Assembly (NCBI GenBank): GCA_020425835.1
Contig: JAGQRC010000283.1
Coordinates: forward strand, 1 to 5,650
DNA: 5,650 nt
From: Planctomycetota bacterium
Lineage (GTDB): Bacteria > Planctomycetota > UBA8108 > UBA1146 > JAJFFE01
Direction of reading: 5' to 3'
Shown: piece after piece, positions 1-5,650 of the stretch
Layout of the letters: the number at the start of each line of letters is the position of its first letter
How positions within the stretch are numbered: position 1 is the first letter of the stretch
The notes under the pieces: generated by a model
Seen by the model: the letters and a program-made list of their open reading frames with translations, nothing else
Databases searched by the model: none
Told to the model about the DNA's origin: nothing
Made by a program: the position numbers and the translations under genes

Positions 1-968
1 TCCAGCACCTCGACCGGAATGTCGGTCCCGAGCAACCCGGCGGTCTCGAACAAGGGTCGCGTCGACTCGGACATCGGCTCGAGGCGACGAGCGAGGAGGT
101 CGACGTACTGGCTCGGCAGGTTGCCGAGGATGACCTCCGGTGCGACCTCCGGGCGAATCGACCAGGTCGAGCCGGTTCGCCGATAGAACGTCGGCCCGCC
201 GTCGATCCCGGTCGACAGCGCGACGACGTACTCCTCGGTCATCCCGACGTGTCCGCCGGTGCGGTCGAGTATCCACTCGGGGAGCCCGGGCGCGTAGTCG
301 CGATGAACCGTCCCGGGGTACTGCCGCTCGAGCAACGTCTCGACCTCGACGGCGGTCCACGGCGTCAGCATCGTTCGACTGAGTCGAGGGCCAGGCTCGA
401 TGAACTCGTCGAGCGCTGACGACTCGGACTCCGGTCGACGGTCCCCCTCCCCGATCGTCGCGAACGCGATCACCGGGACACGGTCCTCGAGACAGCGATC
501 CAGCACCGAGTGCAGGAGCTCGAGCGAGGCGGAGTCCGCGTACTCGAGATCGTCGAGCAGGATGACGCAAGGCGTCGACGTCGCGGCGCTCGAGATGAGC
601 CGGAACCATCGGTAGACCCGGGTGTGCGAGTCCTCGAGCTCGACGTCGTGCCCGACGAGCTGCGACGCGAAGAACTGGACGTTGCTCGAGCCACGGCCGA
701 GGAACTCGATCAGTCGAGCCCGCGCGGTCTCCTCGAGCGACTCGTCGCGCTGTTCGGTCTCGACGATGGAGAGGAGGTGACGCAGGAGATCGTGCGCCAC
801 CTTCAGTCGTTGCCCGACACCGCTGCGAGCGTTCGCGCGAAGACAGCGGTACCCGAGGGACCGCGCCGTTCGATCGAGGTGGTCGAGAGAAGTCGTCCGC
901 CCGTTCCCCGACGCTCCCGCGATGACGTGGAGCATCCCGGGCTCACCGGTGATGCCGTGGAGCCGGGC
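1..968 (-). other. STAND/AAA_16-type ATPase module (cut at window edge)
   Basis: From about residue 470 the protein follows the AAA_16/PknK layout: an REWGALEARL helix, P-loop GASGNGRTT, Walker B VILLDD followed by an LEYADSASLELL helix in the place of the usual LHWAD motif, then ALDEFIEPGP, an RTGGHVGMTEEYVVAL helix, and LARRLEPMSE plus an ETAGLLG winged-helix-like start. The module appears complete except for its C-terminal part. The P-loop lysine is replaced by R493, while the Walker B aspartates 608 and 609 are kept. Confidence 0.8.
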
Positions 969-2375
969 CTCCAGCGCACCCCACTCTCGACGCGCCACCC
1001 GCGCGTCCGTGCGCTCCTCGACCGAGACGGTCGAAGGTCGAGCCGACACCGTCCGCTCCTCGTCGCCGACGCGCACGCGCACCGTCGGCAACCGACACGA
1101 TCCCGCGTGGCTCGGGATCAGCGGCACGAGCACTTCGCTCACCGCGTTGGGCTCGAGCCTGCGCGACGCGGGGGAAGCGCCGATCGCCCAGTCGCCGCCG
1201 CGATCGACCTCGAACTCCACGTCGCATGCGTTGGGCGCGGTGTTCTCGAAGAACACCCGCAGCGTCACCGGCTCACCGACGGTGACGAGTCGCTGGAGCG
1301 GCTGTGCGCTGGCGGTCCACGCGGTCAACTCGCGGAGCTGGGAGACCGTGCCATCGGTGAGGACGGGCACGGCGTCGTGCAAGCTCTGCAGCCGTCGGTG
1401 CGGGTCCTTCTCGAGGCACAGCTTGATCAGTCGGACGATCGGCTCCGGGACCTGCTCGTCGAGCAGGTCGTACGGGGGCGGCTCGGTGATGATCCGACTC
1501 AGCAGCACCCCGGTGTTCGCGCCGTCGAACGCGCGGCGTCCGGTGATGGCCTCGAACAACAGGCAGCCGAACGCCCAGATGTCGGCCGAGGATCGGCTGC
1601 GCGCGCCTTGCAGAGTCTCCGGGCTCATGTAGCTCGGCGTGCCCATGATCGGACTCTGCGTGAATTCGCTCGAGACCTCCGGAACGATCGACCGCGCGAG
1701 ACCGAAGTCGAGGACCTTCACCTTGCCGTCGTCGCGAATCATCACGTTCGCCGGGCTGAGATCGCGATGGGCGACCCCTTGATCGTGCGCGGCGGCGAGC
1801 GCCTCGGCGATCTGACGGAATGCGTGCTTGACCGTGTCGATGGTCAGGGACCCGCGACGGAACAGGGTGCCGAGCGTCTCGCCCTCGATGTACTCGAGGA
1901 TCAAGTAGTGGCCCTCGGGGGAGTGCTCGAAACTGTAGATCGCGCCGATGTTGGGGTGTTGCAGCGAGGCGAGGAGACGCGCCTCTCGCTGGAAGCGCTC
2001 GATCCGGAGGTGATCCCGATCGACGTCCCACTTGATCGACTTGATGGCGACCCGTCGATCGAGCTGGGTGTCGTGACCCTCGTAGACGACCCCCATGCCG
2101 CCGCGACCGAGCTCTCGCACCACCCGATAGTGACGGATGGTCCCCGCCTCGACCGGCCCCGGCGTCGCGGACTCGCGAGACCCCGGAGGGCGCGCCTCGA
2201 TCGGAAGCGACGCGGTCGCAGGGACCGCCCGCGGCTCGTCGCTGCGACCGAGCATCGGCTCGATCAGATGACGGACATCGCGGTACTTCTCGAGGATCCG
2301 GTCGGTCTGGCCCGGATGGTCCTGACACTCGAGGAAACCTTCGAGTGCTCGCTCCAACTCGTCGAACTCTGCCAT
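1..2375 (-). CDS. Ser/Thr protein kinase fused to a STAND/AAA_16-type ATPase (3'-truncated by window edge)
   Basis: A frame from ATG at 2375 stays open for 791 codons to the window edge; the C-terminus is missing. Residues 1-45 are a short helical leader. Residues 81-335 are a Hanks-type kinase: glycine loop GRGGMGVV (90-97), VAIK with K112, alpha-C E131, HRDLSPAN (203-210, base D205), DFG (223-225), GTPSYMSPE (245-253), DIWAFG (265-270). Residues about 357-453 look like an Ig/CARDB-type beta-sandwich. From about 470 comes an ATPase module: P-loop GASGNGRTT (487-495), Walker B VILLDD (604-609) followed by LEYADSASLELL, and RTGGH (705-709), as in PknK-like and STAND regulators. No membrane helix is visible, so it is probably cytoplasmic; such proteins usually end in TPR repeats. 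The predicted role is phosphorylation signalling with nucleotide-dependent control; substrate unknown. It starts 91 bases after the secreted-protein gene. The start is chosen because the leader matches the family; only a weak GAG precedes it. Oddities are S207 in the catalytic loop and R493 in the P-loop. Confidence 0.95.
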   Translation of the reverse strand, partial: MAEFDELERALEGFLECQDHPGQTDRILEKYRDVRHLIEPMLGRSDEPRAVPATASLPIEARPPGSRESATPGPVEAGTIRHYRVVRELGRGGMGVVYEGHDTQLDRRVAIKSIKWDVDRDHLRIERFQREARLLASLQHPNIGAIYSFEHSPEGHYLILEYIEGETLGTLFRRGSLTIDTVKHAFRQIAEALAAAHDQGVAHRDLSPANVMIRDDGKVKVLDFGLARSIVPEVSSEFTQSPIMGTPSYMSPETLQGARSRSSADIWAFGCLLFEAITGRRAFDGANTGVLLSRIITEPPPYDLLDEQVPEPIVRLIKLCLEKDPHRRLQSLHDAVPVLTDGTVSQLRELTAWTASAQPLQRLVTVGEPVTLRVFFENTAPNACDVEFEVDRGGDWAIGASPASRRLEPNAVSEVLVPLIPSHAGSCRLPTVRVRVGDEERTVSARPSTVSVEERTDARVARREWGALEARLHGITGEPGMLHVIAGASGNGRTTSLDHLDRTARSLGYRCLRANARSGVGQRLKVAHDLLRHLLSIVETEQRDESLEETARARLIEFLGRGSSNVQFFASQLVGHDVELEDSHTRVYRWFRLISSAATSTPCVILLDDLEYADSASLELLHSVLDRCLEDRVPVIAFATIGEGDRRPESESSALDEFIEPGPRLSRTMLTPWTAVEVETLLERQYPGTVHRDYAPGLPEWILDRTGGHVGMTEEYVVALSTGIDGGPTFYRRTGSTWSIRPEVAPEVILGNLPSQYVDLLARRLEPMSESTRPLFETAGLLGTDIPVEVL
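1017..1307 (-). other. Ig/CARDB-like beta-sandwich between kinase and ATPase
   Basis: Residues about 357-453 run as a series of strands: RLVTVGEPVTLRVFFENT, then CDVEFEVDRGGDWAIG, then RRLEPNAVSEVLVPLIPSHAG, then LPTVRVRVGDEE and STVSVEE. The layout (V-G-E-P-V-T-L-x-V strand, x-L-x-P-N strand, P-x-x-A-G then L-P-x-V-x-V) is that of CARDB- and BatD-type Ig-like domains, which normally sit outside the cell. Here there is no membrane helix on either side. Assignment is by pattern only. Confidence 0.5.
1371..2135 (-). other. Hanks-type Ser/Thr kinase domain
   Basis: Residues 81-335 of the left-hand gene contain all the main kinase subdomains in order, from IRHYRVVRELGRGGMG to the subdomain XI arginine in DPHRRLQS. 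It is an RD-type kinase (HRD at 203-205), so activation-segment phosphorylation is plausible; T239, S241 and T246 are candidates. The subdomain VIb residue that is usually lysine is S207. The core catalytic residues K112, E131, D205, N210 and D223 are intact, so it should be an active kinase. Confidence 0.93.
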
Positions 2376-2419
2376 GGGCTCGATTCTGCGGCCACGAACC
2401 GCTCGGCTCAAGCCTGGGA

Positions 2420-2448
2420 CGATCCCGGGCCGTGTCGTCCCGGGATCG
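2420..2448 (-). terminator. Strong intergenic hairpin after the dockerin gene (possible terminator)
   Basis: A perfect 10-bp inverted repeat, CGATCCCGGG pairing with CCCGGGATCG around a 9-base loop, begins 18 bases after the TGA of the secreted-protein gene and ends 44 bases before the kinase ATG. Its position and GC-rich stem suit a terminator or an mRNA-stabilising 3' structure. No U-tract follows on the transcribed strand, so it is not a classical intrinsic terminator and read-through into the kinase gene is possible. Confidence 0.45.
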
Positions 2449-2466
2449 AGATCTCCACCCCGAGTG

Positions 2467-5400
2467 TCACGGCGCGACGCAATCGAACGGGTCCCCACCA
2501 GCGGGATCGGGATAGGGCGCGGGGGGCGGTGGCCCCCCGGTGAACAGGAAGCTCAACAGGTAGATCGCGTCGGCGACGTTGACATCGCCGGAGTCGTTGC
2601 CGTCGAGCGCGGTCTCGCACACGAGAAGCTCCCCACCCTGGAACAGGAACGACAGCATCGAGATCACATCCGCGACGTCGAGCGTTCCATCCCCGTTGGC
2701 GTCTCCGCGGATGAAGAAGACCGAGGCCTCGATCTCGTTGAGGGTGCTGGTCGTGACCCCGACGACATCGAGGACCAGCGCGAGCGACGAGACGTTGGTG
2801 GCGAAATCGAAGCCGCCGACGACGTTGTCATCCTCGAGCTGGAACGAGAGGGACATCCCGGTCGGCGTTCCGACCCCCCCGGCGACGGAGACTTCGATGA
2901 CCGTGAACTGACCCTCGCTGCTCCCGGTGTCGGAGACCCAAGCGGTGCCGCCGCTCGGGCCGAACGGATCGATCAGCGCGACGCCGTTGAGGCCGAACGC
3001 CGCGGCGGCCCCGGGGTTCGGGTGCGCGAAGCTCGCATCACTCTCCGCCTGGCCGGACCCGGCAGCGAGCACCGCCAACAGCTCACAGCCATCCGGGCCG
3101 GCGAGGAGCAGGACGTCATCCCCACCGCTCGAGCTCGGCCGCGCGGCCAGACCACCTGGAGGACCGATCACCGGTGCCCCACCCGGATCGGTGACGAAGA
3201 GATGCGGTGCCGCGAGGAGCGTCAGCCCTCCGGACGGCTGTACCTCGAAGGCGCGGATCTCGATCTGCTGACCGGGCGCACCGCCGGCGATGTAGAGACG
3301 CGCCGCGCCGCCGCCTCCGGGCTGGTCGACGTACGCACAACCGGTCGCGCCGAAGTTGCCGTCGAACACGTCGGTGAACTCCTGGAAGAGACCGGTGCCG
3401 TCGACCGAGTAGCCGACGACGACCTGGTCCTGCGGATCGGTGATGTACGACGCGGTCGGGTTCGTCGGGCCGAGGAGCGCGAAGCCACCCCCGCCCGCCG
3501 GACCGGTCGACACGTCGAACGGGTTGAGCAGGTCCCCGTCGAAGATCAACTCCTGCGAAGCGAGCACCGCGCCGGAGCCGGCGGTGATCGAGCAGCCGAC
3601 GCGCGGACTCTGGAACGCGCCGCTGGAGCCGATCACCTCGATCGAGTAGGTGCCGGAGGCCGGGAGCGCGAAGCTGAAACTCGTCGCGGCGGGGCCCGGT
3701 TGCGTCGCGGTCGGGACATCGTCGACGCGCACCTCGATCGACGAGTAGGACTGGTTCCCGAGCGTTCCGGGATCGACGTCCACCGGAATCGTCCAGCTCA
3801 ACTGCACCGTGGTTCCGTCGTTCGTGCAGGTCAGTCCCTGGACGGGGAGGATCGGAACGGTCGCCGAGGGATCGTCGAGCGCGTCGAAGACATCGCTCCC
3901 CGCCTCGAGCTCGAGGGTGTTGACGTAGCCATCACCGTCGAAGTCGAAGAACGAGCGCACCGCGGGGTCGCCGTCGGGGAACTGGACGAACGCCTGCGTG
4001 TACGCCGTCGAGTCGCCGAGGATCAAGGCATCGCTGCCGACCGTCGCGCCGATCCCCGTCAGCGGATTCGCCGGCGCGACGGTGGTCGGATCGACGAGCG
4101 CCACGCTGCCATCGGCGCGCGAGATCCACGGCAGCCCGCGACCGTCGATCGCCAGTCCGGTCACGTCCGAACCGGCGCCGAGCGGATAGACATCGATGGC
4201 GCCTCCGGGGCGCAGCCGATACAGCGCCGGCGACGTCACGAGACCGCCGACGACCCACGCTTCGCGGGCACCGCCGGCCCCGGGTCGACGGCGCACCGCG
4301 ATCGCCCGGGCGCTCGGCACGTTGAACGACTCCACGAGTGAGCCATCGCTCGCGACGCGCTCCACCCGGCCGAGCACCCGGAGACAGACCCAGGCGAACC
4401 CGGCGCGATCGACGGCAACGGCGACCGGATCGAACGCGCCGTACGGCACGACCGCTCCGATCGAGCCGGAACGGTTCACGCGGTAGAGAAAGCCGAGAAC
4501 GGTGTCGGAGGCGGCGATCCACATGCTGCCGCTCGCATCCGCCGCGAGCGAGAGCGGCGGGGCGTCGAGGTTGATCGCCGGACCGATGACTCCGTCGCCG
4601 GGGTCGATGCCGCCGGCGGGCCCGTCCCCACCGAAGATCGTGCGTCCGAACGCATTGACGACGGTCAGCGACGACTCGGCCGCGTTGCCGACCCAAGCGT
4701 TGCCGCGACTACTGATCGCGACGCTCGTCGGCGCGTCGCCGGTCACGATGACGTCGGAGGGCGTGCCGAACACGAAGACCTCGGTGCCCAGCGCATCGAC
4801 ACGCCGGACGGTGTCGCTGTCTCGGTAGGCGATCCATGCGACGCCGTTCGGATCGACCGCGATACCGTTCGGGGTGAGGAGGCCGCCGCTGGCGATGGTC
4901 GTGCCGACGACCCCCGCCGGCGAGACCGATGTCACGGTGTCGTCCAGCGTCGACGCGACCCAGACCTGGCTGATCGGGGCCGACGCGGCGAGCACTCCGC
5001 CCGCCAGGGTGCTGTCGGGAACGACCGGTCCGCCGACCGTCGCGACCTCCACGGAGATCGGTGGTGAACCCTGACCGTCGACGATGGGGAGCTCGATCGT
5101 CTGACCGGCCGACAACGCGGGAACGGTCACTCGCAGCTCCCCCAACTCGAGGAACCCCGGGCCCCGAACCACGAGACTCGAGGTCGAGAAGACGACGCCG
5201 ATGCCGACGAACTCGGGACCGGTCTGCACGCCGACGAACTCGCTCGGCCCCGACAGCGCGGGGTTCGGCAAGTAGGCGTCGAAGGCGAGCGGAGTCGGGA
5301 TCTCGACTCCCAACGAGTAGCCGAGGATCGGCTGCGAGACGACGGCGTCCAATGTCAGGCGAGCGGTTCCTGCGATACCGGGTGAGACGGAGACGACCCC

Positions 5401-5511
5401 GAGTCCCATGGAGTCGGCGTGCGCGATCGAGAGCGGCGCCCCGATACCGATGAGAACGAGAATCACGATCCACGAACGCCGTCGCGAGCCGCTCGGCGGT
5501 CGAACGGTCAT
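2467..5511 (-). CDS. Secreted multidomain protein: beta-propeller, FN3-like domain and C-terminal type I dockerin
   Basis: This gene of about 1014 codons ends in TGA at 2467-2469. From ATG 5511 it begins MTVRPPSGSRRR, then a hydrophobic stretch WIVILVLIGIG and a signal peptidase I site AHA|DS after residue 32, so it is exported. Order of domains: beta-sandwich (about 36-170); seven propeller units, each with a tryptophan (184, 226, 273, 331, 374, 419, 462), mostly after a phi-A-phi-D-x-x-G strand (182-476); EF-hand-like loop (523-534); FN3-like domain (556-644) bracketed by C562 and C640; glycine-rich beta region (about 645-930); dockerin with calcium loops at 937-948 and 970-981, then a PPPPAPYPD tail. 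It resembles planctomycete surface or extracellular proteins; ligand unknown. The propeller contains no histidine, so streptogramin lyase activity is unlikely. The frame is also open to GTG 5568, with ATGs at 5547 and 5529; none has a Shine-Dalgarno. ATG 5511 is preferred because it gives a normal-length signal peptide. Confidence 0.93.
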   Translation of the reverse strand: MTVRPPSGSRRRSWIVILVLIGIGAPLSIAHADSMGLGVVSVSPGIAGTARLTLDAVVSQPILGYSLGVEIPTPLAFDAYLPNPALSGPSEFVGVQTGPEFVGIGVVFSTSSLVVRGPGFLELGELRVTVPALSAGQTIELPIVDGQGSPPISVEVATVGGPVVPDSTLAGGVLAASAPISQVWVASTLDDTVTSVSPAGVVGTTIASGGLLTPNGIAVDPNGVAWIAYRDSDTVRRVDALGTEVFVFGTPSDVIVTGDAPTSVAISSRGNAWVGNAAESSLTVVNAFGRTIFGGDGPAGGIDPGDGVIGPAINLDAPPLSLAADASGSMWIAASDTVLGFLYRVNRSGSIGAVVPYGAFDPVAVAVDRAGFAWVCLRVLGRVERVASDGSLVESFNVPSARAIAVRRRPGAGGAREAWVVGGLVTSPALYRLRPGGAIDVYPLGAGSDVTGLAIDGRGLPWISRADGSVALVDPTTVAPANPLTGIGATVGSDALILGDSTAYTQAFVQFPDGDPAVRSFFDFDGDGYVNTLELEAGSDVFDALDDPSATVPILPVQGLTCTNDGTTVQLSWTIPVDVDPGTLGNQSYSSIEVRVDDVPTATQPGPAATSFSFALPASGTYSIEVIGSSGAFQSPRVGCSITAGSGAVLASQELIFDGDLLNPFDVSTGPAGGGGFALLGPTNPTASYITDPQDQVVVGYSVDGTGLFQEFTDVFDGNFGATGCAYVDQPGGGGAARLYIAGGAPGQQIEIRAFEVQPSGGLTLLAAPHLFVTDPGGAPVIGPPGGLAARPSSSGGDDVLLLAGPDGCELLAVLAAGSGQAESDASFAHPNPGAAAAFGLNGVALIDPFGPSGGTAWVSDTGSSEGQFTVIEVSVAGGVGTPTGMSLSFQLEDDNVVGGFDFATNVSSLALVLDVVGVTTSTLNEIEASVFFIRGDANGDGTLDVADVISMLSFLFQGGELLVCETALDGNDSGDVNVADAIYLLSFLFTGGPPPPAPYPDPAGGDPFDCVAP
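2569..2703 (-). other. C-terminal type I dockerin (two calcium loops)
   Basis: Loop one at residues 937-948 is DANGDGTLDVAD and loop two at 970-981 is DGNDSGDVNVAD. Both have the dockerin spacing of calcium ligands at positions 1, 3, 5, 7, 9 and 12. Each is followed by a near-duplicated helix (VISMLSFLF and AIYLLSFLF), giving the expected two-fold symmetry. Cysteines 965 and 1011 may bridge around the second half. Dockerins bind cohesins; in planctomycetes such modules are frequent without a classical cellulosome, so the partner here is unknown. Confidence 0.9.
3580..3846 (-). other. Fibronectin type III-like domain
   Basis: Residues 556-644 begin PVQGLTCTNDGTTVQLSWTIP, matching the first strands of FN3 domains (P-x-x-L-x-C ... 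V-x-L-x-W). They continue with YSSIEVRVDD, then SFSFALPASGTYSIEVIG, which fits the later strands. Cysteines 562 and 640 sit near the two ends and could form a disulfide, which fits an exported protein. The likely role is spacer or adhesion. Confidence 0.7.
3910..3945 (-). other. EF-hand-like calcium-binding loop
   Basis: Residues 523-534 read DFDGDGYVNTLE, a canonical 12-residue EF-hand loop: aspartates at 1, 3 and 5, glycine at 6, a hydrophobic residue at 8, asparagine at 9 and glutamate at 12. It is followed by LEAGSDVFDALDDP, as in thrombospondin type 3-like stretches common in extracellular bacterial proteins. It lies between the propeller and the FN3-like domain and may stiffen that linker when calcium is bound. 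Confidence 0.7.
4084..4968 (-). other. Seven-unit NHL/Vgb-like beta-propeller
   Basis: Residues 182-476 hold seven units of about 42-58 residues. Each has a W-(I/V) strand and, about 10-18 residues later, a V-x-x-V-x-x-x-G strand, for example AWIAYRDSDTVRRVDALG and AWVGNAAESSLTVVNAFG. Units two to seven start with a strand such as GIAVDPNG, SVAISSRG, SLAADASG, AVAVDRAG or GLAIDGRG. Unit one lacks that strand; ALILGDSTAYTQAFVQF after unit seven could close the ring. Unit three is longer because of a glycine/aspartate-rich loop. The fold matches streptogramin lyase Vgb and NHL propellers, but the region has no histidine, so the Vgb catalytic residues are absent and a binding role is more likely. 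Confidence 0.8.
5002..5406 (-). other. N-terminal beta-sandwich domain, possibly cohesin-like
   Basis: Residues about 36-170 directly after the signal peptide alternate short hydrophobic strands with glycine/proline turns, for example TARLTLDAVV, GYSLGVEIP and LGELRVTVP. The pattern of an opening strand, a G-Y-S-L-G-V strand and a later L-G-E-L-R-V-T-V strand recalls cohesin and related carbohydrate-protein beta-sandwiches, which are often found with dockerins. Similarity is by pattern only. Plain Ig-like or other adhesive sandwich domains are equally possible. Confidence 0.4.
5416..5511 (-). other. Sec signal peptide of the dockerin protein
   Basis: Residues 1-32 from ATG 5511 have an arginine-rich n-region (RPPSGSRRRS), a hydrophobic core WIVILVLIGIGAPLSIA and an A-H-A cleavage motif before aspartate. 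There is no lipobox cysteine after the core, so this is a signal peptidase I substrate rather than a lipoprotein. The triple arginine lacks the twin-arginine consensus, so Sec export is the simplest reading. Any of the upstream starts would only lengthen the n-region by up to 19 residues. Confidence 0.85.
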
Positions 5512-5650
5512 CGAGGGATCCCATCGCATTCGAGGAGAGTCGAGCATCACGGACCGAGACCATTCCACTGCAGTCGGTCGCGCCGAACGACCACAGAGCC
5601 CAGCGAGAGTCTTGCGCCCGGGAAGGTCCCCCCTTGCCCAGTCACCCCCG
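5512..5650. other. Upstream leader of the dockerin gene; no gene seen
   Basis: These 139 bases hold the in-frame but probably untranslated extension from GTG 5568 and then sequence with no convincing coding frame. I found no clear -35/-10 pair on the minus strand and no Shine-Dalgarno before any of the four candidate starts (5568, 5547, 5529, 5511). The promoter of the secreted-protein gene may lie here or beyond the window. Confidence 0.4.

Noticed and set aside
1273..2328. Minus-strand open frame of 351 codons
   Set aside because: It overlaps the kinase gene on the same strand in another frame. Its arginine/proline-rich product has no domain, whereas the frame from 2375 has all kinase motifs.
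1..2375. Anti-phage STAND (Avs-like) or kinase defence gene
   Set aside because: The kinase plus AAA_16 order matches ordinary signalling regulators such as PknK. No other defence gene or mobile element is nearby, and the C-terminal sensor part is outside the window.
510..2543. Plus-strand open frame of 677 codons
   Set aside because: It lies in exact codon register opposite the kinase gene, so it stays open simply because the kinase rarely uses TTA, CTA or TCA codons. The product is rich in arginine, aspartate and glutamate, with no recognisable motif, while the minus strand shows a complete kinase.
2374..4341. Plus-strand open frame of 655 codons
   Set aside because: It is also codon-register antisense, here to the dockerin gene. 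Its product is arginine-rich and motif-free, and the opposite strand encodes a signal peptide, propeller and dockerin.
4084..4968. Streptogramin lyase (vgb) assignment
   Set aside because: The propeller shape fits, but no histidine is present in the region, so the known catalytic residues are missing.
4709..5563. Minus-strand open frame of 284 codons starting at ATG 5563
   Set aside because: It is a frame-shifted shadow of the dockerin gene with an arginine-rich product and no signal peptide.

Overview
The window comes from a high-GC genome (roughly two thirds G+C by eye) and carries two large genes, both read on the minus strand. The organism is most likely a member of the Planctomycetota or a close relative. 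This is inferred from a secreted protein whose C-terminus is a two-loop type I dockerin with the LSFLF / GG-PPPP-APYPD style common in that phylum, and from a very large Hanks-type kinase fused to an ATPase module with a short N-terminal extension of the planctomycete/acidobacterial type. Shine-Dalgarno sequences are weak or absent upstream of both genes.

Layout from right to left, the direction of transcription. Positions 5512-5650 are an upstream leader with no recognisable gene or clear promoter. Positions 5511-2467 encode a secreted multidomain protein of about 1014 residues: signal peptide, N-terminal beta-sandwich (possibly cohesin-like), a seven-unit NHL/Vgb-like beta-propeller, an EF-hand-like calcium loop, a fibronectin type III-like domain, a glycine-rich beta region and a C-terminal dockerin. 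A 91-base gap (2376-2466) follows, with a perfect 10-bp GC-rich hairpin just after the stop codon. Positions 2375-1 encode the first 791 residues of a cytoplasmic Ser/Thr kinase: kinase domain, an Ig-like beta-sandwich, then a STAND/AAA_16-type ATPase. This gene runs off the left edge of the window. It is the correct reading of this stretch even though it has no stop codon here.

The two genes could be co-transcribed, but the hairpin argues for at least partial separation, and nothing in the sequence ties the kinase to the secreted protein. The most interesting points are in the kinase: the Walker A lysine is arginine, the catalytic-loop lysine is serine, and an extracellular-looking beta-sandwich sits between two cytoplasmic modules. 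The long plus-strand open frames are codon-register shadows of the two real genes. I see no RNA gene, mobile element, CRISPR array or tRNA.
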